In this document: in pieces, positions 46,353 to 60,554 of the stretch
Layout: every line of letters starts with the position of its first letter
How positions within the stretch are numbered: position 1 is the first letter of the stretch
Translations under genes and position numbers: made by a program
The notes under the pieces: model-generated
Told to the model about the DNA's origin: nothing
The model's input: the letters and a program-made list of their open reading frames with translations, nothing else
The model's database searches: none
DNA from: Vermamoeba vermiformis
Lineage: Eukaryota > Tubulinea > Echinamoebida
Assembly (NCBI GenBank): GCA_045837725.1
Contig: JBEWZL010000276.1
Span: 372,001 to 436,000, forward strand
Direction: 5' to 3'
Length of the DNA: 64,000 nucleotides

Positions 46353-48476
46353 TTAAGATTGAGTGTTTTGAACAGTCGACCACTCGCTCTCGGTCAAGCG
46401 AGGAAGAGAGAAGTAGAATGGATGTGACTTGGTCATCACTTGTTGAGGAGGAGGCACTTGTGGCGTGAGTGTAACACCGACTTGGAAGTTGTTCTCGGGC
46501 ACAGAGGACACTTGCAATTGAGCTTGAGGTGGTGGCGGGGCCTCGACTACAATAGGAATGACTTGACGGATCTTGCCACGAACAATACCAGCACAATAGG
46601 CCTCGACGGTAATATAGTGATTGACGTGGATGAGCGGCGAGAACTCGGGCACGATAGACGCGTTCATGTGAAGAGGAATGGGGACTTCGACTTCAAGCAC
46701 GGCATCTTTGCCAGGCAAGACAGGCATGCCCTTGCGATTGTAGTGCGTGCGGAACAAGGTGTGCGAGTTACTGATCGTGGTCATCTCCGAGGTCAGCACG
46801 GTGGCCTCGCGCAATGCCAACTTCAAGTGTGACACGGGGTGCTTGGACTTGTTTGTCAAGACCTGTTGCAAGAACATGAGCGACAATGCTCGTATTTAAG
46901 ACTATTCTAGAGTGTACTTACCACGCGTAACTTGACCCAAGTGCCACGGTGCACGACAGGCGACAAAATGCTCACTTCCATCTTCAACGACTCGGGCTCC
47001 AACTTGGTTTTAGGAGCCTTGATCAAGTTGCTCTAGAAGCGGATCTGTTAATTACGCTGTCCGAACAGACTTAGGTGCCGGGGTGGTACTTACAGCAGTC
47101 TTGATGAATCTCGTGGGCTCGTCAAAGGCGGAGAAATAGACGTTCATGTGGAAGGGCACGGTGACTTTGCGAGGCAATTTAGTAGCACCGTAGTCAATGA
47201 ACGCGACGACTTTGTACGAAGTAGCGCCGTAGTCGAGTGCGTGGTGCACATAAGTGGGCGGCAATTTCTTGGGCAAAGCGAATCTGAATGGCCAGCTGTA
47301 AGATCCAGGTGGGATGCGCTTGACTTCCTGTTGAGCAATAAAATAATGAGTACATGCGTTATATCATCAATGTATTATTAGTGAACTTACTCCTTGGTGG
47401 CCAAAGAGTGAAACGATTTGTTTGAGCACGTGACTCTTCACATTAATTTCGAGCGTGTTGATGCTAAGGACAATGTTGTTAGATCCGCTGCATTATTGTA
47501 AGACATTCAATATTGATACTTACGTAGTAATACCAACGACCTTGACACCTACTTGCTTGACGTCGAGACCGTTGCCTCCAACGTTCAATTGCACTTCACC
47601 AATCATGGTCTCACCAGCATAGTACGAGGGTTTTTCCATAACGATTCTGAATGCAGGCAAGCGCAGGTTGTAGTGCTCGTGCGTGAGTTCAAATGCCAAG
47701 ACCTCGCTCAAGGGAGTAAAGCGGAACTTGACGTGCAATCTGGCGGCACCGAGCTGATCCGGATGGTTATTGAATGGAACTGGCGCGGAAAATCTTTTTG
47801 GTTTTACGTACAGGAGTCAATGGATCGTTCGTGGTCAACGAACATTCATCCTCAGTGTCGTCAGCAAGGCGATGGAGGTTGAAAGAAATGTTGCCGACGG
47901 CAGGTTTCTTCGCGTTCAAAGTCTACGCGAAAATCAGAGATCAGCCTACGAACTCAATTAAATAGTATTCATGATACTCACCATGACATTAAATTCGATC
48001 GGGTGGCGTTTGTCATAAACAGATAAAATAAATTCTTCGTTCCACTACAACAGTTGGTTAGATTCCAGTTTCAAAAGAACCGATTGATTATATTTGAGCG
48101 TTGGGCAATAATTCTTACCATATAATCCTTTTTTCCATCTTGACTCTGCTCAAAATTCAATTAGAATTGGAAACCTTTTCGATTTTCGCGACGTGCTTAC
48201 CTTCGCAGGAACTACAGGCTTAGTTTTAAAGACAGGAGAACCATGAGAAGACTTGATGGCGAATTTAACGAAGGCCTCTGACAAATAAAGCACATTAATT
48301 CATTGATACGCCTATTATATTTCGATCCGCTGCTTTCATGAAAACTTACTCTCATCAGCGTCAACAGGAACATCGACTGCACCGTAGATTTTGAGGTACA
48401 AGAGACCTTGGAAGTGCTTTTGAGGAGCAGGAACAAGTGCGGGTTGAGTGGCAGTGGCAGTAGCTTCAGCAGACAT
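46353..48476 (-). CDS. C2-arrestin domain protein (Adc-like)
   Basis: N-terminal C2 domain (LLYLKIYGAVDVP, DGKKDYMWNEEFILSVYD, ISFNLHRLADD), then an arrestin N-domain (YNLRLPAFRIVMEKPSYYAGETMIGEVQLNV fits the arrestin 'Y..GE.V.G.V.L' pattern) and an arrestin C-domain (LEPESLKMEVSIL ... KMPVL-like core). The C-terminus is Pro-rich (EAPPPPQAQL). C2 plus arrestin is the layout of the Dictyostelium AdcB/AdcC proteins, which bind membranes in a Ca2+/lipid-dependent way and take part in receptor or endosome trafficking. About nine exons; the intron after NDPLTP restores the frame across an apparent stop. Nothing in the core looks missing. Confidence 0.85.
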
Positions 48477-49063
48477 TGTTGTTAGATGTAGCTTGTCGCT
48501 TCTTTAATGGTGATTAAGTGAATGAATGGTTACAAGAAAAAAGCATTGGGGTTAAATAGGCCGCGCAGTCATATGTCCTTCTTGAACAATTTTGAAAAAC
48601 CCATTATTTTCACGAATATTTTTGACAATCGTTCCAAAATGCTAAATATGGTTCGTCATTCGAAAAACATCGGCAAAGTATGCAATTAAATTACGTCCGA
48701 TCATCTCCTGTCTGAGAGACGAGTTAAAAGCTGACCGTAAGCTGTACATCTTCAAAAATTGTTGTCCTCTGACCATCCGACATGAGTGATGTACTGTCCA
48801 AACTTGATATTATTGCATTTAATAATTATGGTAATTATTTGTTGTGTTTCATGTTTTGCTCGTGTCGATTGCCAAAAAAAAAAAAAGGGTGCAAAATTAC
48901 GCCGTCCCGTGAAAGTTAATTATGACGTGTATTTATTAACAAAAGCAACAATAAGCCGGTTTATTTACTAACCGCAAAAATATTACATAAATAACGCTAA
49001 ACAGCAATATTCGGTTCAAATCTGAATCCGATCCGCGACGCAAAATCAACAACAGCGCTTAAA
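48477..49063. promoter_or_regulatory. Divergent intergenic region with A13 run
   Basis: 587 bp between the C2-arrestin start (left) and the Mpv17 start (right). Contains both promoters and an uninterrupted run of about 13 A at 48873-48885. One short hydrophobic open frame (48786-48971) starts with GTG, has no ATG-led equivalent and overlaps the A run; I do not call it a gene. Confidence 0.4.
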
Positions 49064-50112
49064 ATGGCCTCGATCTTTCGCGCAATATGGAAAAACTATA
49101 ATTTAATGCTGGCTAGGCATCCTGTAACTTCAAAAGCCGTTACAGCTGGTGAGTATTTTGTTCGATCGCGCAGAAAAATGCAAATAAATTTAAATAATTC
49201 GGTTGAACCAGAATATGCATTACAATACGTTGATATGTCGTATAATAATCATTATTTACATCCCAATATTGGCCACGAATTTTTATATTTTAAAAATAAA
49301 TTGTTTATTTTGAACTCACCATTAGATCCCGTTCTAATGTCGTTTCTTTCATTGTAGGGTCACTATATTATCTTGGAGACGTCATATGCCAATATTTAGA
49401 GTATTACCAACGGAAAGCAGAACTTGCCAAATCGTTACCTAACGCCGGAGTGTCCGATCCAAATCCACAGATCTCGTATCCCAAAATTACTCTGGATTGG
49501 AAGCGGTCCTTACGAATGGCAGCGTTTGGTTTTGGATTTATAGGACCCTTTTCACACCACTTTTACAGGACCTTAGACAAAGTAAGAGCGGAAAACAATT
49601 TCACCGGTGGATCCGCTTCTGATCCCATTATTTTTTAGCGTCTGCCTGGCAATGCACCAAGAACTATCGCACTCAAAGTACTAGCGGACCAGACTATATT
49701 TAGTTTTACCTATTTGCCGCTGTTTTTCATTTTTGAAGACGCGTTACAAGGTACGAATCCGTTTCCTTTTCAACTGAGCGCTAAAATGTAACCAATTTGC
49801 AGGCAAGACTTGGCCTGAAATGAAGAAAAACGTTAAGGAAAGGTTTTTGCCAACGTAAGATAATTCCTAATAAGTGCTTAAAAGACAGTTTTTAACGAGA
49901 TCTGATACTAGGTACATTGCTGAGCTAGCTGTATGGCCAGCTGCTCAAACACTTAATTTTTGGCTCGTACCACCATCTCAACGTGTATTATATATTAGGT
50001 TCGTCTATTTAAGCTAATGGTACTTGCGCGTACTGACTTTTTTGTTCGGCGAAGTGTTGTCAGTATTGGATGGAACGCTTATTTATCGCGAGTTCAACAT
50101 GGACATCATTAA
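49064..50112 (+). CDS. Mpv17/PMP22 family membrane protein
   Basis: Four-span inner mitochondrial or peroxisomal membrane protein; family members form or regulate small channels and affect mtDNA upkeep. Family motifs in order are IWKNYNLMLARHPVTSKAVTAG, LYYLGDVICQ, DWKRSLRMAAFGFGFIGP.SH.FY, VLADQTIFSFTYLPLFF and AVWPAAQTLNFWLVPPSQRVLYI. The last exon reads WNAYLSRVQH (family 'WN.YLS..QH'). The last intron (donor GTTCGT, acceptor GGCGAAG) decides the C-terminus; reading across it gives the canonical end and the TAA at 50110. An internal insert of about 25 residues (AELAKSLPNAGVSDPN) separates the first and second blocks. Confidence 0.93.
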
Positions 50113-50342
50113 TACCTCTCAAAATCATGCTTCAATTTTGCAATTTTGTTAATAGAATCAACCTCTCTGCGGAACTTTTAATCGCTATTTAAAAATCGAA
50201 TGAATTTTTCAATGGCTTGTAATATAATAAACTCGTATCTGTTCTTGTAATCATAGTAGTGGTTTTGATATAACAAAAATTTATTTAAATATAAAAACAA
50301 CAATTCGAAACTGAAATAATTTTAAAGCCGAATCTGCAAAAT

Positions 50343-53300
50343 TTAAAGCTCGATATCATCAGACTCAACCTTGTTATTAGCCAAGCGTTGATACTCTTGT
50401 TCGAAGTGTCTCTTCTTTCTGTAGATGATGAACACTGCAGCAACTAAAGCCAAGAAGATAATGACCACTGAGAGCGCAATGACCACGGCGAGACCAGTGT
50501 GAACTTCAACAGTTTCTACAATAGAGAGCATTAATATATGAACCAACGAGTATACCCTTATACTATGGGTCTTACCGCAAGCACGAGGCTTAGGTTCCAT
50601 TGCGTTAGCGCCATCGAGATAGCACTCGGCGTCATCAGAAAGCATGTAGTCCACAATTTGAATGCCGTTCTGGCAGGCACGAGGCTGCAAAGAGTTATTA
50701 GTCAAATGAACTTGTATGAACTCAATAGTGCTTACAGTCTCGACGAAATCGGAGAGCAAGCATCTTCTGCAAGCAAGAGAGCTACGGAAGTTGTAGACAA
50801 TGTTGCAGTTGTCAGCGCTTGACACGAAACCAGATCCGCTGGTGGTGGAGTTGCTACCATCCTTAGTGCAGAAGAAGTTGATAGTGCTTAATCAATATTA
50901 GTAACCAACATTATAAGAGACAAAAGTTGCGATGGCGCTTACAAAGTGGAACTTCTTTGGTTGCAGTCAACGGGCACTTCGTCGGTGTTGGTGTAGACAA
51001 TAGAAAACTCCTTCAGGTTCTTGCGCCTGTAATCGAAGTTGACACCAATACGACGAGGAACCAAGTTGTTGTCGTCAGTCTCGAAGATGTAAGCGGGTTG
51101 GTCGCAGCGATAGGCACCGAATCGATCGTAGTAGCACGCAGAAAATTTGTTGCACAGCGAGATTTGGTACAAGCGCAAGTGACCGTCAACGGTGTTGCGG
51201 CGCAAGTAACGGCTTTGACTCCAGAACGAGTTGGCCAAGTTGATAGTGGCTTGCGGACCCATGTCAGGCAGAGGGAAGAGGCAAGTGGGAACGCAATCAG
51301 TGTGGTTAGTGTTGGCCGTAGTACCGCCACCGCAAGGCGTGCAAGCAGTAGCGTTGCTGCCAGCAGAGAACGAGTTACCCTCGCAACGAGCACACTAAAA
51401 GAACATTAACATCGAGTACGAGTTATGCTCGCTTATCTATCTACGTACGCCACTGCCAGGAAGAGCACGATAACCAGGTTGGCAAGTGTTGCAAGTAATG
51501 CTGTAACCGATCGTTAGACACGTGGCAATAAGTAAGTGTCATTGATGCTTACATGTTGCCGCTAGTGTTCTTTTGAGAACCGAAGGGGCAAGTAGCGTCT
51601 TCGCAGTTAATCACAGGACCGGACCCAGGAGGAGGCACGCCGTCAGTGCATTGGCTGCCAGTGTTCTTCACCCAAATCGTGCGGGTCTTGCCGTTAGTGC
51701 AAGGAGCGTATTCCCAGTGGTAATCGTCGGCAGTGCAAGCTGTATAGTAATATTAATACAAGTAGCATTGATATTGATAAGACATGACGTACGATAAGAA
51801 GTGGAGTCACAGGTAGTGTTGCCAATGCAGGTGCAGGTGTCTTCGCTCAAAGGAATGCAGCTCTCAGCAGCAAAAGTGGTGCCTTCAATAGTGATGTCCC
51901 AAATAGTGGCCTTGTCGTCGCCGTAGCTCAACGAGTCGTCCTTCGCGTAACGCCATTGCAAGACGTGAGGACCAGCGGACAAAGAGAAGTTGAATGACTG
52001 ACGGTTGACGTTGTTGTTCAACAAGGCGCGTGTCTCTTCGTCAATGCGGAAGAAAAATCGGTCGTAGTAGGTCTCGGCGTTGACTGTGCCAACAAACGAA
52101 ACATAACCAGGACGAACGAGCTGAAGAATTTTAAGTGAGTCGTCTAGTCTACGAATATGAATTATTAATGTGAACTTACGTTGACGTAGATTTGCAAGAC
52201 AGCAGTGACACCATCTTTGCCTTGAATGCCAGTTTCAATGCGATCGCCCATCAAGAGCCAGCTGCGTGCGTCGCAGTTGGGAACGTAGCCAGTGTAGTTG
52301 CGGTCAACGTAAGTGTTGGCGCACTTGTGAGTGATGAAGAGATCGGGATCGGTGGGCCAAGTAGACCAGCGCGTCAAACACTTCTTGACGGACGAAGTGT
52401 AGCCAGGGTCGCAAGTAGCACAAGCACTGGCGCCGAGGGGCAAGTACTCACCACGAGCGCAAGTGATGGCTGTCAAGGGCTGTCAGCGCGTTCTCTTCTA
52501 TCTAATCTTTGCAAAAATTACTTACGGCAAGGCAAGTCATTCCTGTTGTCAGGCAATCGAATGCCACCAGCGCAGTTCGTGTCTTTCCAGGTGAAGTACA
52601 AGTCTCGCTTGGAGTCCGTGCACGTGGAGTAAAAACTCTCGTAGTCGGACGAAGTGCAGGCTGTACATTATTAAATATTAATATATGATATTAGATTGAA
52701 TTTTGAATGGACGTACGAGGACGATTCGGATCGTAGCATTGGTGGTCGTCAGCATCGTCAACAACATAAGGACTAGCATCAGAAGCGCTGAACATATCCA
52801 AGCAGAAAGCTTTGCCATTTTGATACACCTCACTGACGGTCTTACCGCCCGCGATCAAGGTAGCACCACCGCACTCTGTCAAGAGGGTGTCGCAGAAGCT
52901 AAATAAATGCGTCAATATTATGACTGATATTAAGTATACTTGTATCATTACCTTTTACACAAGCGCCATTCGTAGCGGCTCTCAGAAACATCCGCAGCCC
53001 AAGCGTCTGATCAGATCGGAGTTGTGAGTCACCAACCTCAATGCTAACTTAATACTTACATTGGTCTGAAGCGCACTGCATGCAAGAGGCTTGTCTTACA
53101 GCGGTGGAGCATTGGTCGACGTTTATGAATTGCGCCATCAGTCTGGTGATCTCGTCATTTCCTTTGAGGCGTTAATTTCAGAACGCAGCAATAATATTAA
53201 AATATTTACCGGCATTGATGTCGTCAGAGAGACCACTAGAACAGCAGCTAGCATCGGCGTAACGAGAACAGGCGGACAAAGCTGTCGGCTGAAGGAAAAT

Positions 53301-53613
53301 ACAGGTTAATTTTCGCTATTAGTGCTTAAAAATAATATATGCTATTATTTTTTCGTGGTCATTTTTTGGACTTATCGTGTTTATGATAAATTTTTGATTT
53401 TCGTATTTTTCTGTTTTGATGCGCTGAAAATTTTACTTACAGCAGGGGCCGGGTTGACACCAGGAAAAGATGGCATACCAGCCAACGGGCATCGTAGAGC
53501 CCTTATTATAAAGGCTAAATTAGGCTGGATCAAGTAAAACAGATCTTTATCACTACTTACACCAACGAGCTTGCCAAAGCAAGTACAACCAAAATTACCG
53601 ATAAATATTTCAT
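50343..53613 (-). CDS. ELAPOR/EIG121-like receptor with folate-receptor-like N-terminus
   Basis: Signal peptide MKYLSVILVVLALASS, then a Cys-rich N-terminal module (LSACSRYADASCCSSGLS, QCSTAVRQASCMQCASD, WRLCKSFCDTLLTECG). Its spacing resembles folate-receptor domains, including the paired cysteines. The middle matches the ELAPOR1/2 (KIAA1324, EIG121) family: CTSSDYESFYSTC, ITCARGEYLPLGASAC, CTADDYHWEYAPCTNG, TCNTCQPGYRALPGSG and CARCEGNSFSAGSNATAC. One membrane span (VVIALSVVIIFLALVAAVFII) and a short tail (HFEQEYQRLANNKVESDD) follow. Animal ELAPORs carry mannose-6-phosphate-receptor-like domains and sit in endosome/Golgi membranes. About 14 exons; the first two joins (GT|G GCT; G|GA AAT) are my best in-phase solutions. 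The N-terminal call is less sure than the rest. Confidence 0.8.
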
Positions 53614-53901
53614 GATTAACGTATTATACTATATTTCTATAATATAACGCGTGTTTAGTCGGCAAGAAACAAAAAACAAAATGTTTTTCCTTGTCTTTTA
53701 CAAAGCACCTCACGCAACAAGATGACAGAACACGTGCTATCAAAATTAGAACTGTGGGACTCACCCAGCACATTATAATTCGATCACTTATACCACTGCA
53801 TCCAACAACACGACTTGCTCAAAACTATTATTGCTTCTGTTATTGAACACGTCGTATCAAATCTTCCTTCGAAGATTCCATCACCAATTCCTCATATTGA
53901 A

Positions 53902-54105
53902 CAACATATATTTGATATGCAGAGTTTCAAGTGAGTATGGTGCCTTGAAAAGGATAATCGACGACGAAGAGGGAGCCAGCAACATGACGCCCCGCCGAGG
54001 AGCCGGACCACCCCCCAAGCAGCGCGCCCGCAAGCCACGGCGCCGGGGCCCCAGAAATATATTTTGTTTGAAGAGTTTCAAGTGAGTATTGTGCTTGAAA
54101 AGGAT
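53902..54105 (+). repeat. Imperfect direct repeat flanking a GC-rich segment
   Basis: Copy A (53902-53955) and copy B (54055-54105) are about 50 bp each. Their cores AGAGTTTCAAGTGAGTAT and CTTGAAAAGGAT are shared, with a few changes between. Both contain the same splice donor AA|GTGAGTAT. Between them lie about 99 bp (53956-54054) that look about 70% G+C by eye, against an AT-rich setting. Confidence 0.75.
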
Positions 54106-54534
54106 TTTTGAAATTTTATTGATCGAGATCCAATTTTGAATTAACTTTGACTCGAGCATCCATTAGCTTATAAATCATAAATATTCAAGGGATTAATTAT
54201 TCATTTGCAAAGACATTACAAGTTTGAAAAAACACCGTCACCAGATGGAGCCGCAGACAGCCTCACAGTTACATACGCGTTTGAAGGCGACAATAGTACA
54301 GAAAGAATATCAGGCCATTATAAATGCTGTTTTGAAGAGGTCGATCGCCTAGAAAGTTTTCAATCTGGTCAGATCTGGAGAAACGTGTTCCAAGTGAAGC
54401 TAGAGGAGTCAAACAAAATATATAAGCTGATCATTAAAGATACAGCAGCCCATGGCAATATTAAAGATAAAGCAAAAACAGGAACGGAATATGTGTTGAC
54501 CGAGACGGATTTACCTACCCCGATGAACAAATAG
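53984..54534 (+). CDS. Small unidentified protein with alternative first exons
   Basis: Exon 2 (54213-54534) encodes HYKFEKTPSPDGAADSLTVT ... PTPMNK, a beta-rich domain of about 107 residues with no family I know. Exon 1 here runs from the ATG at 53984 to donor GTGAGT at 54082 and encodes an Arg/Pro-rich stretch (MTPRRGAGPPPKQRARKPRR) ending KSF, joined in phase to KHYKF. A second candidate first exon upstream (ATG at 53917, donor 53931) ends MQSF and splices to the same acceptor in the same phase. The two exon ends and donors are near-copies of each other. The Arg/Pro segment is far more GC-rich than anything nearby. Which first exon is used is unknown. Confidence 0.5.
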
Positions 54535-54684
54535 AATAAAAGGCTTGCTTTACGCGTCACTACAAACCTATTTGCATATTATTATTAATTTATTCTTTTT
54601 TTACACGTGCGTGGGGTTGGTCCGCTAAACTCCAAAAACACAATCGATTTTATTTTATTGCCACTTCAAAGCAAGAGAACAGCC

Positions 54685-56553
<1,869 letters not shown>

Positions 56554-57600
56554 GACGATGGCAATAGCTCTTATTTGCTCACTCGGTAATCTTATTTAAA
56601 TATGAATAGTTTTTCGGATCTGCGTCGAACGACAGACTTTCTTTTTGACTTGCCTTATTTTAATATTGCATTGTAACTATATGAATAAATCTTTAATTGA
56701 AAAATTACGTTGGAGAACGTCGTTCGGACCAGGCAATTTCAGCGATTACTGGTAAAAATCGATTACCATGAAATAACCGAAGAGACCTTGCTCTTGTGCA
56801 AAATTGACCGAAATTGCCGTAATATCGGCGAATGTCAGCTCAAGAACGAAAAAGAATACGCGATGTGCGATCATGAAATTATTGCAAACTCTTAACGCTC
56901 ACGTGGATCATGGAAGCGTGATGGAGCTGGGCATGGTTTACGTTAATGGCACACATTTGTCATTAATGAACGAATGTGCAAGCGTACTGGAAGTAGACGC
57001 GTGATACACCAGGTATTCATTAACGGCAGGAAATTTAAGCTCCGATTTTGCCATAAAAGGAATTTCCGAAAACGAAAAAAACCCGTTCATGAAATTCTAA
57101 GGGTGGCCATTATATTCAGGCATTCCAATCTCTCCGCGATTACCGGTGGCCATAGAATGCATAAAACTATGTTTGTCCAATGAATACGAAGGTAAGAGAT
57201 GTTTATTTTGTCCATGACACGATGTTAAGTCTACTGAAAGGGGTTGTAAGTTCATTTTGAAGTCATAATACAGCTCGTAGTGGTTGTAATTAATGTTTAC
57301 GTTCCATTATTTCGCAATTTAATGCTGTGGAAACAAAAATACGACCGCAATCAAGCAGATCTTGGCTTTAATATCCGTTAGAGTTTATATTATTATTATT
57401 AAATTATATTGACAAGTTACATAAATATATATACGTACATATACTGGGTTGTCAATAGTTTAGAAAGCTAAGCAATGCCAATTTCAATTGCTTGCTGCAT
57501 TCACTGAATAGTTCCAACATTGCTGTAGAATCAATAAATCGATACTAATCTTGATTAATAGGATGCCCTGCCCCAAAGAGATGTAGGAAACGGTGGAAAA
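56554..57600. other. 1 kb intergenic region with possible decayed coding fragment
   Basis: After AATAAA near 56687, an open stretch at about 56710-56895 reads RNCRNIGECQLKNEKEYAMC and similar text, faintly EGF-like. It has no ATG start, stops soon, and related-looking text continues in another frame to about 57000. I see no supportable gene; it may be the remnant of one. The remainder is AT-rich. Confidence 0.3.
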
Positions 57601-60554
57601 ATGGATATATTAAGCGTACAACCGCAATTGGACTCGAAAAAACGAGATTTAAGAAAATCCGGCTCAGGTCCCCGCGGATTCGTTCAACCAATGGAAAATA
57701 ACCAATCAATAATTGTTTCAAATCTTATGCCATCAATATCCCCTTCTGTACCAATCAAATCCATGCCGCAAACGATCAACACAACCACAATTCAACTACC
57801 GAGCTCTACACCAACTTCACCAAGAGCGTCACCGATAGTACCACGAAAATCACATAATACGCCCGCACCACCCCCTCAAAACGCTTCAACAGCCTTGGAT
57901 TCGTTAGCATCCACTGCTGTCGCCCAACTGCAAGCTTCCAAATACCCTAACCAATTCACCCGCACCCCCGTCATCACCAATATGGCTAAAGTGCCTCCTC
58001 AAACCCGAATTGTAAGTCTTTGTTGCCTTTCAAGTCCGACCGAAACTTTCCGATCCCTTCGAATTGTCCGATCTGTACTGACAAACTAACGCGTCCTTTA
58101 ATAGACCATCGATGTAAATACTCCTCTTATTGCCGCTAAGCCCCAATTGGTCCCCTCTCCCCACTCATCCAATGTAATCCCACCCTTAACAAACACTCCA
58201 AACGTAGTCCAACCCCCTGTACAGTCAGTTGCCTCTATCATGGCGAGGAGGTCGCCCAATCTACCCCGAAGGAACGTTCCGGCGCCCAAGATCCAGGATG
58301 AGAGCAATCCATCCAAGCCGTCATCATTGCGCTCTTCATTTGGCGCACAGAACAGGACCACTTCCGTTGGATCGGATCCGAACAGTGTCAAGGCCTGCAT
58401 GGGTTACAGTGGTAAGTACCTTACACGCTATTCGCCGATATTGCCTCGGCCAATTGACGTGTAAATTCCGTTTGTCGGAAAGAATATGTACTAATATGGG
58501 TTGTTACAGAATATTTTAAAAAGCTGGAGTTAATCTTACGACAAATGCCCGAAGGAGCCATTAATTGCCCTAACGCAAGCCACGAAACTCCATTGATTTC
58601 TTATCTTTCCGGAAAGCAGCTTGGGAGTAAGGATCGAGCACGTCGGATTGCCGCATCCAGTCCGTTAAGTAACTTTTTTAATTTAGGCGAAAAAGACAAG
58701 CTAAACTACGAAGTTGTGCTGCTCTTGGCATCGTACGGTGCCGATCCTAATTACGTAACGCCCGAAGGTACGGAACAATAGTTTGCACACAGGTACCAGA
58801 GATCTAATTTTATTCAACCTTTTTAGGCAAAACCGCTCTTCATTATGCATTCGAATACATTCAGCCCATTCAAAGCTGGGGCAAGGAATGCCTGTATGGT
58901 AAGACATCGCGCGATAACAAAAATCGTTCGTGAACGGGATCCCTGATAATCAAATTCAATTTCAAAGGTCAAGAAATAGTGCTGGCGCTTATTGAAAATG
59001 GTGCCAAAATGGATTGGTTTCAGTCCGAGGGCCCTTTCACCACGAACCTTAAGCGAAAAGAAGAGCTGTCTCAAGTGTTTCAGTACTGTAAGTGAACGTG
59101 CTTCTGTCTTTCATGAACACTTTTCTGACATCTTTTAGATGCTAAGCCGTACTTTGATCTAGAAGAGCCTGTCGATATTCGGATAGACGAAGATCTAGAA
59201 CTTTCCGCAAAGAAAGATCTCGGATCACTAAAAGCTGGGACTTACTGGAGGCGAGGAAAGATCATCGAGAAGATCGATGAGCAGAATTTCAACGTAGTTC
59301 TTTTCAACGGAGTTGAATACGAAAAGTAAGTTCGATCCGGATCGCGGTTAATTAGCGTGTTCTAACAAGTCTTATAGGGACTCTATAACTGTAAATAAGA
59401 ATCAACTCAGAAAACAACGAATACTTACCAGTGGCTACCATTTTCGACCTGACGATAAAGCCGAGTTTTTGTACAAAGAGAGGTAAGTGCAGTGCAACAG
59501 CGTGTGTGACTAAGGTACTAACCTTTCTTGTCCAGTGTTTGGATTCCCTGTACTATACTTTCCATTCCGACCACTCAATTGCGTCAAGGCTTTACCGTCA
59601 AGCTCGCGAATGACATCATCTGGCGGCAGTGTTCCAAGTTCAAGCTCTCTTCAGCCCCGAAAGGCAAGTCCATCTCCCTTGCCAAGCACGTAACATCTGT
59701 TCCTAATTATATGCTACGTACAGAGAGCTGGCAAGAAAACTTGGATAGCCTGCTGCCGTGCTACGGTATGAAGCAAAACAAGCGAAGCAGAACTGAGAGC
59801 AAGACGTTCAGCGAGAGTTTAGAAGAGCGGCCTTGGGAGCCTTACAACGACTTGGAGAAGTCTCTCGCTGTCAAAGGGCTGAAGCCATCGCTAGAGGAAG
59901 ACAGCTACGATGAAAGCGATAGATTCTCGTACTGCGAGCCCCCGTCACCGTGTAAGTTGTGCTCTGTGAATAAGAAAATCTTCAAATTTAATTAACTTTC
60001 TACCTTTAGTACCCGTGCAAGGACCGCGGCCAGGTATGAAGGTACCAACCGAGTCCGCAGATGGTGTATATATCAAAAAAGAAGAGGAGTCAGCAGCAAC
60101 GTGTCCTTCGCCGCGTCAACATCGCAAGAGATCCTTTCAAGCAATGATGGAGGGCAATGAGGGCACCAGTTTAGAAGAGCTCGAGACTGTGAAAAGAATG
60201 CGCCTCATGGCTGACGCAAGCAAGGACAAGAGCGAAGTTTTGGCGACGCTGAAGAAGACCATTAACGATAGCGAAACGTCCATCAAAGCAATCAAGAGCA
60301 AGATCGTCGAAGTTGAAACGGAGATCTCCAAGCAAGGAGATAGCATCGCGCAAGTAGACCTATCTCTCAAACAACTAGAGGTGGAATATCTCGAGCGCAA
60401 AAAAGCTCTTGAAGCCAAAAAATTCGAATTGAGCGCGGATCAGATGTCCAAAAAGCAGTCGCTTAAAACTCACCAGGATTTGCTCTTGCGCCTCAATTTT
60501 GACCTAAGAACGAACAATGAACTCTTGCAGCAGTTCGAAAATGATAAAAATTAA
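57601..60554 (+). CDS. Ankyrin / Tudor-like protein with C-terminal coiled coil
   Basis: About 770 residues in about nine exons. The N-terminal about 230 residues are disordered and rich in Ser/Pro/Asn (QLPSSTPTSPRASP). Ankyrin repeats follow (ETPLISYLSG; NYEVVLLLASYGADPNYVTPEG; KTALHYAFEYIQ; EIVLALIENGAKMDW). Then come two small beta units that resemble Tudor or Agenet barrels: AGTYWRRGKIIEKIDEQNFN and VWIPCTILSIPTTQLRQGF. The C-terminal about 130 residues form a long coiled coil (SKIVEVETEISKQGDSIAQV, LEVEYLERKKALEAKKFEL), preceded by a basic stretch (HRKRSF). The combination suggests a dimeric nuclear reader that binds a modified chain through the Tudor-like units. That role is inferred; no enzyme motif is seen. 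Confidence 0.7.

Noticed and set aside
46440-46832. Open frame of about 130 codons on the plus strand
   Set aside because: Antisense of the arrestin C-domain exon; the composition is that of a reversed coding strand.
48786-48971. Short hydrophobic open frame with Cys-rich start
   Set aside because: Begins with GTG, crosses a 13-base A run, has no ATG-led version and lies in a divergent promoter region.
50927-51409. Open frame of about 160 codons on the plus strand
   Set aside because: Antisense shadow of the ELAPOR-like exons, which have clear Cys patterns and splice sites on the other strand.
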